DNA of 5,910 nt. It comes from a candidate division TA06 bacterium (GTDB lineage: Bacteria; Hydrothermota; DG-26; E44-bin18; JADFOU01). The notes beneath the pieces are model-generated. The model was given only the letters and a program-made list of their open reading frames with translations. It had not been told where the DNA came from and searched no databases. The translations under genes and the position numbers were made by a program. Numbering within the stretch: position 1 is the first letter of the stretch; every line of letters begins with the position of its first letter. Positions 1-5,171 of the stretch are shown here, one piece after another. The stretch spans positions 13,476 through 19,385 of the forward strand of contig JADFOU010000002.1 of NCBI GenBank assembly GCA_022562655.1, in the 5' to 3' direction.

Positions 1-16
1 TTATCGCAAGGATCAT
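1..16 (-). CDS. N-terminal fragment of the next gene (partial)
   Basis: An ATG at 16-14 directly follows the TAG stop of the upstream gene (19-17) and opens the frame M-I-L-A-I before the window ends. The abutting stop/start fits the tight packing of the operon. No strong SD is visible within the preceding coding sequence. The residues MILAI match the way RuvC-fold phage Holliday junction resolvases often begin (ILAIDPG), which would suit a recombination operon, but five residues cannot identify a family; this is only an inference. Confidence 0.35.
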
Positions 17-544
17 CTATGAGTTAGAGATGCTCAGAAATCTGTAAGCCTTTTTCTTTCTCATGATTGCCAGAAGTATGCAGCGGTAGACTATCCCGTC
101 AAGGAGTCTCTCTTCGAGCATCTTATCCCCACCCATCAGTGTATACTTACTAAATGCGCTTCCCTCTTCGGACGACGCACTCGTCTTGCTTCGCTCAAAG
201 AGTAGACGCGGGACTGCGTCATCCTGTTTACTCATCAGCGTGTAGGCATACTCCAACGGAGTCATCAACCCTTTCTGAACGGGGGGAGCTTCGTTGAAAT
301 TTGCAAGCGGATCCGAATCTGATCTGTAGCCCTTGTTCTTCTCTGCATGAAGCCTCATGGCATCGTCGAAGGCACTGTAGACTCCAACATCTCCGGCCTT
401 GCTGTATTGCTCCCACAACCATTTTCCGTCAGCTATATTAACCGGATCTGTCGAAGCCTCGGCATAATAACCGGGTTTAAGCATGGATTTCTTTGGATCT
501 TCATATTGTCCTGTCTCTGGATTAAATCTTTTTATATCTGGCAT
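17..544 (-). CDS. Phage protein resembling DUF1599-like family, 175 aa
   Basis: The start ATG at 544 has a clear GGAGG 6 bases upstream. A longer in-frame reading to 598 would run through a terminator hairpin and is rejected. The mainly helical protein has HAEKNKGY at residues 66-73, DPLANF at 78-83, SKQDDAVPRLL at 105-115 and an acidic/hydrophobic helix EERLLDGIVYRCILLAIM at 144-161. This order (His/Lys/Tyr helix, DP-x-NF, a Lys/Asp/Arg-Leu segment, then a Leu-Asp...Tyr helix) resembles phage proteins of the DUF1599 (nucleotide-modification-associated) type, where it is thought to form an all-alpha fold related to nucleotide metabolism. That assignment is by recollection of the pattern; no activity is shown. 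The gene follows an intrinsic terminator, so it may be expressed less than the genes upstream or depend on readthrough. Confidence 0.85.
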   Translation of the reverse strand: MPDIKRFNPETGQYEDPKKSMLKPGYYAEASTDPVNIADGKWLWEQYSKAGDVGVYSAFDDAMRLHAEKNKGYRSDSDPLANFNEAPPVQKGLMTPLEYAYTLMSKQDDAVPRLLFERSKTSASSEEGSAFSKYTLMGGDKMLEERLLDGIVYRCILLAIMRKKKAYRFLSISNS

Positions 545-555
545 CTCAAACCTCC

Positions 556-591
556 AAAGAAAAGAGCCCCTCCCCCCGAAGGAGGAGAGGC
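556..591 (-). terminator. Intrinsic terminator with UUCG tetraloop
   Basis: On the minus strand an uninterrupted 11-bp stem (591-581 with 576-566, including two G-U pairs) encloses the loop UUCG closed by C-G, one of the most stable tetraloops. It is followed by the U-rich run UCUUUUCUUU (565-556). It starts 6 bases after the TAG of the SSB-like gene. The tract runs straight into the GGAGG SD of the next gene, and the 5' arm contains CCUCC, complementary to that SD. Confidence 0.85.
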
Positions 592-597
592 ATCTCA

Positions 598-1284
598 CTA
601 TTCTTCGTCTTCGTGCTGACCTACATGAGCAGCAAAGTCAGCTCTCTCAACCTGCTCCTGACAAATTCCGCAGGCGATGGTTGTCGGCCTCTTCGCTGCC
701 TTAGCCGCAGCGGGCTTCGGCTTTGCCGCCGCTGTTGCTGCTGGCTTAGCTGGAGCCCGTTTCGCTGGAGCCGTCCTTGCCGCTGGCCTAGTCGCGACAG
801 GGGGAGGAGGGGTTGAGTCGCCGCCTCCATCGAGGCCGACCTCCCTCTCACCTACCGTAAAGAACCCCTTCAGGCTGTTACTGATATTACCCTTATACTC
901 AGGATTCTTTTTCCCGTCATCCACTATCTGGATGATGCGGGCTAGGAATTTGGAGCCTTCCGCACTGGCGCAGATCATATCCATGTCGCCATCCATCGGA
1001 ATTTGAGCAGCCTTTATGAACCGCTTCAATATCCTTGCGGAGATGCTCTTCCTCCAAGTTTCTGGATCATCTGCTCCCGGATCATCATCAGTTCCAACGC
1101 AGAAATATTCATTCTGGAACAGACCCGAGAAGTCACTTGGTTCTTCAATCCTCGCAGTAAGATGGTACATCAGCTTTCCAGACTGGCTGACTGTCTCTTC
1201 GAGAGACTCTACGGCGAGGAGATAAATGCCGTCATCTACGACGGCTGAGTCAGGGATTCCCTCCCAATCTACTACTTTTCCCAT
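598..1284 (-). CDS. DUF669-like phage ssDNA-binding protein with C2H2 finger
   Basis: This 228-aa protein has an N-terminal domain (about 1-145) with the pattern of phage DUF669 proteins: DDGIYLLAVESLEE near 17-30, a TVSQSGKLMYHLTARI strand region at 31-46, and an ISARILKRFIKAAQIPMDG helix at 81-99. DUF669 genes usually sit beside Sak4-like/AAA recombination ATPases and are regarded as single-stranded-DNA-binding partners, which matches the ATPase encoded upstream here. Residues 158-200 form a low-complexity Ala/Lys/Pro linker resembling histone H1 tails. Residues 205-224 form a C2H2-type finger (C205-x2-C208-x11-H220-x3-H224), and the protein ends in the acidic tip EDEE, as many SSBs do. It likely coats ssDNA during phage recombination or replication; the finger could add DNA or protein binding. 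The start has AAGG 9 bases upstream and GGAG further out. The stop is followed at once by a terminator. Confidence 0.88.
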   Translation of the reverse strand: MGKVVDWEGIPDSAVVDDGIYLLAVESLEETVSQSGKLMYHLTARIEEPSDFSGLFQNEYFCVGTDDDPGADDPETWRKSISARILKRFIKAAQIPMDGDMDMICASAEGSKFLARIIQIVDDGKKNPEYKGNISNSLKGFFTVGEREVGLDGGGDSTPPPPVATRPAARTAPAKRAPAKPAATAAAKPKPAAAKAAKRPTTIACGICQEQVERADFAAHVGQHEDEE

Positions 1285-1312
1285 TCTGTTTTTCCTTTCT
1301 CCAGTTTACTCA

Positions 1313-1329
1313 CATCCCAGGAGGGGATG
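1313..1329 (-). other. Short intergenic hairpin
   Basis: CATCCC (1313-1318) and GGGATG (1324-1329) can form a 6-bp stem with a 5-base loop in the 51-bp gap between the 96-aa basic protein and the SSB-like gene. No U-tract follows on the minus strand, so it is not a convincing terminator. It could be a processing or stability element, or chance. Confidence 0.3.
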
Positions 1330-1335
1330 GAGCCG

Positions 1336-1626
1336 TTACCCCGCAGGGGGTAGATCCGGGACTACTCCGAGCCCCGCCTTCTTCTTATTTGCCGCTTCAG
1401 CTCTTTTCTTTCCTGCCGAAATGGAAACGGATTTGTTGCTGCCTGCATTCTTGGAGCCTTTTTGCGAATCGAATACAGGATCCATTGGAGCATCGGCTCT
1501 AACTCTCTTCCGCTTCTTGGCCTTCAAGAGACCGCTATCCCTAACGAGATCAACAACACCTTGACCGATCTCTGCGAGCTTGAGTAGCTCCGCATTGCTT
1601 TTGATTCTGTCTTCAAGTGTTCTCAC
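1336..1626 (-). CDS. Small basic protein of unknown function, 96 aa
   Basis: The start is GTG at 1626, chosen because a near-perfect SD (GGGAGGTGAT) ends a few bases upstream; the stop of the preceding 56-aa gene lies inside that SD, so the two are probably translationally coupled. The first 35 residues look helical (RTLEDRIKSNAELLKLAEI, then GVVDLVRDSGLL). The rest is a disordered, lysine-rich segment (KAKKRKRVR at 36-44, SAGKKRAEAANKKKAG at 70-85) ending in a Pro-rich tail. I do not recognise a family. The charge and its position just before the SSB-like gene suggest a nucleic-acid-associated or structural accessory role, but this is inference. Confidence 0.8.
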   Translation of the reverse strand: MRTLEDRIKSNAELLKLAEIGQGVVDLVRDSGLLKAKKRKRVRADAPMDPVFDSQKGSKNAGSNKSVSISAGKKRAEAANKKKAGLGVVPDLPPAG

Positions 1627-1630
1627 CTAA

Positions 1631-1801
1631 TCACCTCCCTTCGTTTAAAAGATGTGCGAATCCTTTATCCTTTGCACACCACTTCCTTGCCTCACCCCTC
1701 TCTTTAGAGGTGAGTCTCTTCCATCGAGTCTTCAGGGTCTTGATGTTAATTCCTGTCCTCGCGGATATCTTTCCTAGAAGTTTTCTTGCCCTGCCATTCA
1801 T
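1631..1801 (-). CDS. Small basic HTH-like protein, 56 aa
   Basis: This gene is too short for most ORF cut-offs but is well supported. Its ATG (1801-1799) overlaps the TAA of the upstream gene as TAATG, it has an AAGGAGGAGAG SD about 6 bases away, and its TGA (1633-1631) lies inside the SD of the next gene, filling the gap exactly. The product is strongly basic. It starts MNGRARKLLGKISARTG and continues with INIKTLKTRWKRLTSKER, which reads like two helices joined by a turn, as in a compact helix-turn-helix (K11-ISARTG-INIKTLKTRWKRL-30). It ends with a helix rich in Arg, Lys and Trp. It may bind DNA as a small phage regulator or replication accessory. No named family is recognised. Confidence 0.82.
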   Translation of the reverse strand: MNGRARKLLGKISARTGINIKTLKTRWKRLTSKERGEARKWCAKDKGFAHLLNEGR

Positions 1802-2058
1802 TACTCTCTCCTCCTTTGCTCAACAACTTCTTGCCAGATCTCATTCAATTTGGCTTCCTGTTTTGGAGTCAATGGATCCTGATCCTTTATGGATTTCAGG
1901 AACTTCTCTTCCCACTCCGTAAGGACATCAGCGTAGTGGCCGAGGAGTGCTCTTATCGCCTCCCCATTTACCCTAGTAGGCTCCTCCGGTTGAGCAAGTA
2001 GTTCTTCAGCAGAAATGGGATGGAAATCAGTTTCATTCCTTTTCCTATGCCTACTCAT
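1801..2058 (-). CDS. Small charged helical phage protein, 85 aa
   Basis: The start is ATG at 2058, in an ATGA overlap with the stop of the Sak4-like ATPase and with a GGGAG-type SD. An in-frame GTG at 2076 has no SD and is rejected. The N-terminus is basic (MSRHRKR). Residues 35-82 are helical and include VLTEWEEKFLKSI (45-57) followed by PLTPKQEAKLNEIWQEV (62-78). A WE-x2-FL-x-S...LT-x-KQ-x3-L-x2-I pattern of this sort recurs in short domains of phage replication and recombination proteins, but I cannot name the domain. Tight coupling to the ATPase suggests the two are made together and may work in the same process. Function unknown. Confidence 0.82.
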   Translation of the reverse strand: MSRHRKRNETDFHPISAEELLAQPEEPTRVNGEAIRALLGHYADVLTEWEEKFLKSIKDQDPLTPKQEAKLNEIWQEVVEQRRRE

Positions 2059-2825
2059 CCCCCTTCTCCCTGCCACAGAGCAGCATAACTTGGGAAGCAG
2101 GGGTTGGGTGCGTCAATCTGAGAAGCAGCATTCCAGAGCATATTCGGGCGTGTCTGCCACAGATACTCAGGCTCCCCATCCTTTTCTTTCTTGACAAAGC
2201 AGCGGTAGAGTTCTGAGTATCCCGCAGGGAGATTCTTCCCAAGTTTACCTACGGCGTGAATTCCCCGAACGAATCCGCCATTGACCTCGTCCTTCTCCTC
2301 TGAAACATGGGCGCAGATGACAACGTTCATTGGAAGAGCTCCAAAGCGGATCATGAGAACCTCTTCAAGTGCCTCCTTTGCATAGCCGTACCATTGTCTC
2401 CCATCCTTTGCGCTGGGATTGAGTTTGTACTGGCTATACTTCCTAGCGGCAAGCTCCATGAAGGTGACGGAGTCCAAGCCAACTGTCTTCCACTCCTGGT
2501 ATTCTTGCTGGAATGAGCCCATCCTATTTAGGAAGCGGCGGTAGGCTGTGGGCTTTGTCGGATCCAGATCCCTGTAATATTCGAGACGGATGAGGCAAGC
2601 CCCTGTCTTCTTCGAATAGACCTCCTCAATTGGAGTGCCACTCTCGTCAGGATCCATCGGCTGAGCCTCCCCCTTCTTAAGGTAGGGGATGTCCTTCCCG
2701 TATGGATCGAAGACGAAGATGATTATGGGTTTTGGAAAAGTTGCTAATCCGGTTGATTTACCGGAACCTGGATCTCCGACCAGGATGCAATGGATTGGCT
2801 GGTGCTCTACTCTTTCTTTGCTCAT
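2055..2825 (-). CDS. Sak4-like RecA-fold recombination ATPase
   Basis: This 256-aa P-loop ATPase has Walker A GDPGSGKST at 17-25 after the strand HCILV, a Walker B-like strand TVGLDSV at 114-120 with Asp118, and a later strand NVVICAHVSEE (167-177) with a polar/His end typical of RecA-core sensor regions. Its length and layout fit the phage Sak4/AAA_24 group, which combines a Rad51/RecA-like core with single-strand annealing and recombination roles and is commonly encoded near a DUF669 SSB, as here. It should act in the host cytoplasm on phage DNA, probably stimulated by the SSB-like protein encoded downstream. The start ATG has GGGAGGG 6 bases upstream. A 97-bp gap with a hairpin precedes it, so it may be controlled separately from the genes upstream. 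An AAA-type ATPase with another job remains possible; the DUF669 neighbour favours recombination. Confidence 0.9.
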   Translation of the reverse strand: MSKERVEHQPIHCILVGDPGSGKSTGLATFPKPIIIFVFDPYGKDIPYLKKGEAQPMDPDESGTPIEEVYSKKTGACLIRLEYYRDLDPTKPTAYRRFLNRMGSFQQEYQEWKTVGLDSVTFMELAARKYSQYKLNPSAKDGRQWYGYAKEALEEVLMIRFGALPMNVVICAHVSEEKDEVNGGFVRGIHAVGKLGKNLPAGYSELYRCFVKKEKDGEPEYLWQTRPNMLWNAASQIDAPNPCFPSYAALWQGEGG

Positions 2826-2847
2826 GGGTTTCCCTCCCTTTTGTTTT
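2826..2847 (-). promoter_or_regulatory. RBS leader of the ATPase, repeated upstream of the 66-aa gene
   Basis: The 22 bases before the ATPase start read ACAAAAGGGAGGGAAACCC on the minus strand. The leader of the 66-aa gene (3124-3146) reads ACAAACAGGGAGGGAAAACC. The shared A-rich lead-in, GGGAGGG SD and AAACC spacer make this a diverged direct repeat rather than just two similar SDs. Confidence 0.5.
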
Positions 2848-2868
2848 TGCCGATGCGACTTGGATCTG

Positions 2869-2907
2869 AAGCCTTCTCAAGTCCCCCGATTGGAACTGAG
2901 AAGGCTT
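2869..2907 (-). other. Strong intergenic hairpin upstream of the ATPase gene
   Basis: AAGCCTTCTCA (2869-2879) and TGAGAAGGCTT (2897-2907) form a perfect 11-bp stem with a 17-base loop; the loop can add a few more pairs (AGT/ACT). On the minus strand no U-tract follows, so it is not a standard terminator for this operon. On the plus strand TTTAGAGTCTTATT follows, giving only a weak terminator. It may protect or process the mRNA, or control access to the ATPase gene. A second copy of its arm lies at the end of the preceding gene (2930-2937). Confidence 0.6.
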
Positions 2908-2922
2908 TAGAGTCTTATTAGG

Positions 2923-3123
2923 CTACGCTGCCTTCTCCTCAATGAACTCCGACTCATGCTTTTTGCCATTCAGCTTTGCATATTCCAGCTCTACTTTTAA
3001 AGTCTGGATTATCTTGTCGGCAGCGTTCACAATGGCGTTCAAGATAGCCGGAGTGATTTTCCCATTTCTCAGATTTTCAGTTTCTTCGCCAAGTATTTTT
3101 CGTATGTCTTTTGTGCTTTTCAT
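2923..3123 (-). CDS. Small helical phage protein, 66 aa
   Basis: The start ATG at 3123 overlaps the stop of the zinc-ribbon gene as ATGA and has GGGAGGG upstream. The product is all helical: KSTKDIRKILGEETENLRNGKI (2-23), then TPAILNAIVNAADKIIQTLKVELEYAKLNGKK (24-55), with a charged tail. This pattern (a short helix, NG-K-I, a small-residue-rich helix with A-N-A-A-x-K-I, then K-x-E-LEYAKL-x-G) is one I recognise from small proteins in many phages and prophages, usually of unknown function and near replication or nuclease genes. It probably forms a helical oligomer. The last codons (EEKAA) contain GAGAAGGC, which can pair with the following hairpin. Confidence 0.85.
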   Translation of the reverse strand: MKSTKDIRKILGEETENLRNGKITPAILNAIVNAADKIIQTLKVELEYAKLNGKKHESEFIEEKAA

Positions 3124-3626
3124 TGGTTTTCCCTCCCTGTTTGTGTTAGTTGCCTCTTTGCTAAGACTTGCTGCCTTTTTAGTTCTATTAGGCCCTTTGG
3201 AAAATCCGAACGGAGTAAATTTGTACTTCTATTAAGCAGGTTTATAATGTAACTATCTTCTAGATTGTCGATTGCCATTTTTACAGCTATCTTCTTGAGA
3301 GCCTTATATCTTCCTGGGTGTTCTTCCTCCATTCTCTTCCTGTATTTTGCTTTACAAGTAAGCATAGCCTCTCTATTTTCTAAGTAATAAATTTTTCGTT
3401 CTTTGAGTATTTTCACCCTATTCTTTTCATACCACAGTCTAAGATTTTCTTTCAATGCTCCAGGGTTTTCCCTATTTTTTATGCTCCTAGATTGCCTGCC
3501 TTTCTTTAGTAGAAGCTCCCTGTTTTTTTCTCTATAGTCCCTGAAATACTCTTGTGAACAGGAATAACAGACAGCCCGTTTAGGCATCAGCCTTTCAACC
3601 TGGATCCCGCATTTTTTACACCTCAC
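3120..3626 (-). CDS. Zinc-ribbon phage protein, AT-rich, 168 aa
   Basis: The start is GTG at 3626, overlapping the nuclease stop as GTGA; a GGGGA lies about 7 bases upstream, so translation probably depends on coupling. An N-terminal zinc ribbon (C3-x2-C6-x13-C20-x2-C23) is followed by a very basic helical stretch with repeat-like units (DYREKNRELL, WYEKNRVKILKERK, YYLENREAMLT). The C-terminal part LEDSYIINLLNRST...LIELKRQQVLAKRQL resembles the end of phage proteins that share a zinc-finger N-terminus and are sometimes annotated near HNH endonucleases; no HNH catalytic motif is visible. It probably binds DNA or RNA. Hand counts over 3361-3540 give 63 G/C of 180, against 33 of 60 in the nuclease at 4141-4200, so this gene looks like a later insertion. 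Confidence 0.85.
   Translation of the reverse strand: MRCKKCGIQVERLMPKRAVCYSCSQEYFRDYREKNRELLLKKGRQSRSIKNRENPGALKENLRLWYEKNRVKILKERKIYYLENREAMLTCKAKYRKRMEEEHPGRYKALKKIAVKMAIDNLEDSYIINLLNRSTNLLRSDFPKGLIELKRQQVLAKRQLTQTGRENQ
3124..3146 (-). promoter_or_regulatory. RBS leader of the 66-aa gene (diverged copy of the ATPase leader)
   Basis: This leader lies inside the 3' end of the zinc-ribbon gene and carries GGGAGGG with the same flanks as the leader at 2826-2847. The coupling signal therefore combines a strong SD with an ATGA overlap. Confidence 0.45.
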
Positions 3627-4573
3627 GGCTTCGTCCCCGACGTTATCCCCGGATCATCCTTCAACTTATAAGGCTCCCAGGGTGAGTGAACCAGCATCGA
3701 CTGAACGAGATCGAGGCGGCGGCCAGCGGAGCAGAAGTCATCGAATTCACAGAAGCCGCACGATCCGTCGAATGTACCCTGCATCCTGACCTTATGCAGC
3801 AGCTCAAGGGATCCCCATCTCTTCTTTAGGTTGCTGAACCGTTTCGCCAGATGAATCGCAGTCTTCTTCCACTCCTCAATCTGCCAAGGACTTCGCTGCG
3901 TAATCAGGATCTGTGAGTACATATGGAGGGGGCTGCATTCTGCGTATACAGTTCCATGCTTCTTACATTTCCTGACCGGATCAGAGGGGAGCTTCGAATG
4001 CTGTATCCCGTTGATGAAGGCTCCTACGACTGGCTTCCCGAGATGCTGATCCGCTGCCCATATGTAGCCCGTAATTTGGCTGCCGCTTCGAAACTTTTTG
4101 ACCCAGTAATCTGAGATGCGCCCGGTGAACTTGTTCTCCAGAATGTAGGGGCGATTGTCCTCTGCACCAAAGACGAGACCATCCATCCTGCCGACAAAGG
4201 TGATCTCCTCAGTCAGGGGGTAGGCGAAACCGATCTCAATCAGATCCGGGTCGATCTTGAAGGGGAGCTTTGCGATGGGGTGCTGCTCGAACCACTCCCT
4301 CTGAATTGTAAGGACGTTCTCCCAGCAGAGCTTATCCCCGGCCAGGACTTCCTCCTCCGCAAACTCTCGGTATTCCTTCTCAAGGACATCAAGAGCCTGC
4401 TTTGGAGTACCACCTTTGAAGTAGCAGGCAAGAGACTCATGACCAGCAGAGCCAGCTCGGAGGATCGCCTTCTCAACGGGGGTTGTATAGCCAAGGCCAT
4501 ATCGGAGGAGGACGGCAGTTGAGCAGCCGACCTTGGAGAGGGTTGAGTTGTCAATGTAAAGTGTGTCAATCAT
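3623..4573 (-). CDS. Cas4/RecB-like PD-(D/E)XK nuclease with Fe-S cysteines
   Basis: This 316-aa protein shows the landmarks of the RecB/Cas4 nuclease family (PDDEXK_1 type): AGSAGHES with His45, the catalytic Asp131 in VGRMDGLVFG, Glu146-Asn-Lys148 (the E-x-K motif) in PYILENKFTG, and the QITGY motif (166-170). Cys17 near the N-terminus plus C272-x2-C275-x5-C281 match the four cysteines that hold a 4Fe-4S cluster in Cas4 and AddB. It is expected to be a metal-dependent DNA exonuclease that processes DNA ends to single strands for the Sak4-like/SSB pair. No cas1 or cas2 is nearby, so a CRISPR role is not implied. A segment with C203-x2-H206...C213 lies between the catalytic core and the C-terminal cysteines and could be an extra metal site. 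The ATG at 4573 overlaps the upstream stop (ATGA); the closest SD is GAGG, 10 bases away. Confidence 0.9.
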   Translation of the reverse strand: MIDTLYIDNSTLSKVGCSTAVLLRYGLGYTTPVEKAILRAGSAGHESLACYFKGGTPKQALDVLEKEYREFAEEEVLAGDKLCWENVLTIQREWFEQHPIAKLPFKIDPDLIEIGFAYPLTEEITFVGRMDGLVFGAEDNRPYILENKFTGRISDYWVKKFRSGSQITGYIWAADQHLGKPVVGAFINGIQHSKLPSDPVRKCKKHGTVYAECSPLHMYSQILITQRSPWQIEEWKKTAIHLAKRFSNLKKRWGSLELLHKVRMQGTFDGSCGFCEFDDFCSAGRRLDLVQSMLVHSPWEPYKLKDDPGITSGTKP

Positions 4574-4830
4574 GATGTGGCAGCCTCATATGCCTTAATT
4601 TTATTCCTGAGAGATTCCATCGTTGATGCAAGTCCGTCGTTTATTCCCTTTAAATTGCTGATCACTGTCTCCTTGTCTTGAAGCTCATCCCTAAGCTCCT
4701 CCACTTCAGCATTGGGCTCTCCCTGGAGCTCCTCAATCACAAGATCAAGGCAGCCTTGATGAACCATGTGCTCAGGATTCAGCTCGCCTGTTTTCAGGCA
4801 GACTTTGCAAGTCGCAAAGATCGTACTCAT
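4570..4830 (-). CDS. Small Cys/His-knuckle coiled-coil protein, 86 aa
   Basis: The start ATG at 4830 has GGGAGGGG upstream and an ATGA overlap with the preceding gene. Residues 8-27 contain C8-x2-C11-x12-H24-x2-C27 with another His at 21, a likely zinc knuckle. From about residue 30 to the end the protein is a strongly charged helix (EELQGEPNAEVEELRDELQ, then ETVISNLKGINDGLASTMES) with a heptad-like spacing of Leu and Ile, so a coiled-coil dimer is likely. No family is recognised. The position directly before the nuclease, with coupled translation, suggests a structural or regulatory partner, but that is inference. Confidence 0.82.
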   Translation of the reverse strand: MSTIFATCKVCLKTGELNPEHMVHQGCLDLVIEELQGEPNAEVEELRDELQDKETVISNLKGINDGLASTMESLRNKIKAYEAATS

Positions 4831-5171
4831 GCCTTCCCCTCCCGATCCATGTAATTTCCTGGGTGGGGAACTTCTTCGCCCTCCATCAACCCGAAGATGG
4901 AATCAAGTTTTGCGTTGATTCTGTCATCTCTTGCCCTATTGCTCATGATGATGTATCGGTTAGATCCCAGGAGCTGGGTAATGCCCTGAAGTATAGTGGC
5001 AAGGTATGCCTCTGTAGGCTTACCACCATCCTTGAGGGTAGATTGCATCCCGAATTCCTTACTAACGAAGCCAAGGAACTTATCGAACCCGCCTACGAGC
5101 ATAGTTTCGACCTCATCCGGTGTCATTGTCTCTTTCTCTGGCTTTCCATTCTTCCTATTTTCCTCTGACAT
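4827..5171 (-). CDS. Hypothetical helical phage protein, 114 aa
   Basis: The start ATG at 5171 has GGGGAGG about 7 bases upstream, and the gene begins 17 bases inside the end of the 70-aa gene. The N-terminus is polar and probably disordered (MSEENRKNGKPEKETM). Helical segments follow: PDEVETMLVGGFDKFLGFVSKEFG (18-41), TEAYLATILQGITQLLGSNRYIIM (53-76) and RDDRINAKLDSIFGLMEGEE (81-100). There are no cysteines, signal peptide or membrane segment. I recognise no family. The gene is likely genuine given its SD, operon fit and lack of a competing frame. Confidence 0.8.
   Translation of the reverse strand: MSEENRKNGKPEKETMTPDEVETMLVGGFDKFLGFVSKEFGMQSTLKDGGKPTEAYLATILQGITQLLGSNRYIIMSNRARDDRINAKLDSIFGLMEGEEVPHPGNYMDREGKA

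Noticed and set aside
545..598. N-terminal extension of the 175-aa protein up to 598
   Set aside because: It would translate through the terminator hairpin; the ATG at 544 has its own GGAGG at the right distance.
677..1006. Plus-strand open frame opposite the SSB-like gene, rich in Ala/Gly
   Set aside because: It is the mirror of the Ala/Lys/Pro-rich linker on the minus strand; no SD or family pattern supports it.
2059..2076. GTG start at 2076 for the 85-aa protein
   Set aside because: No SD upstream, whereas ATG 2058 has an ATGA overlap and an SD.
2869..2908. Intrinsic terminator for the operon upstream of the ATPase
   Set aside because: The stem is strong, but the minus strand continues CAGATCC with no U-tract; kept as a hairpin only.
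3623..4573. CRISPR adaptation module, suggested by the Cas4-like nuclease
   Set aside because: No cas1, cas2 or other cas gene and no repeat-spacer array is present; phage Cas4/RecB-like nucleases occur without CRISPR.
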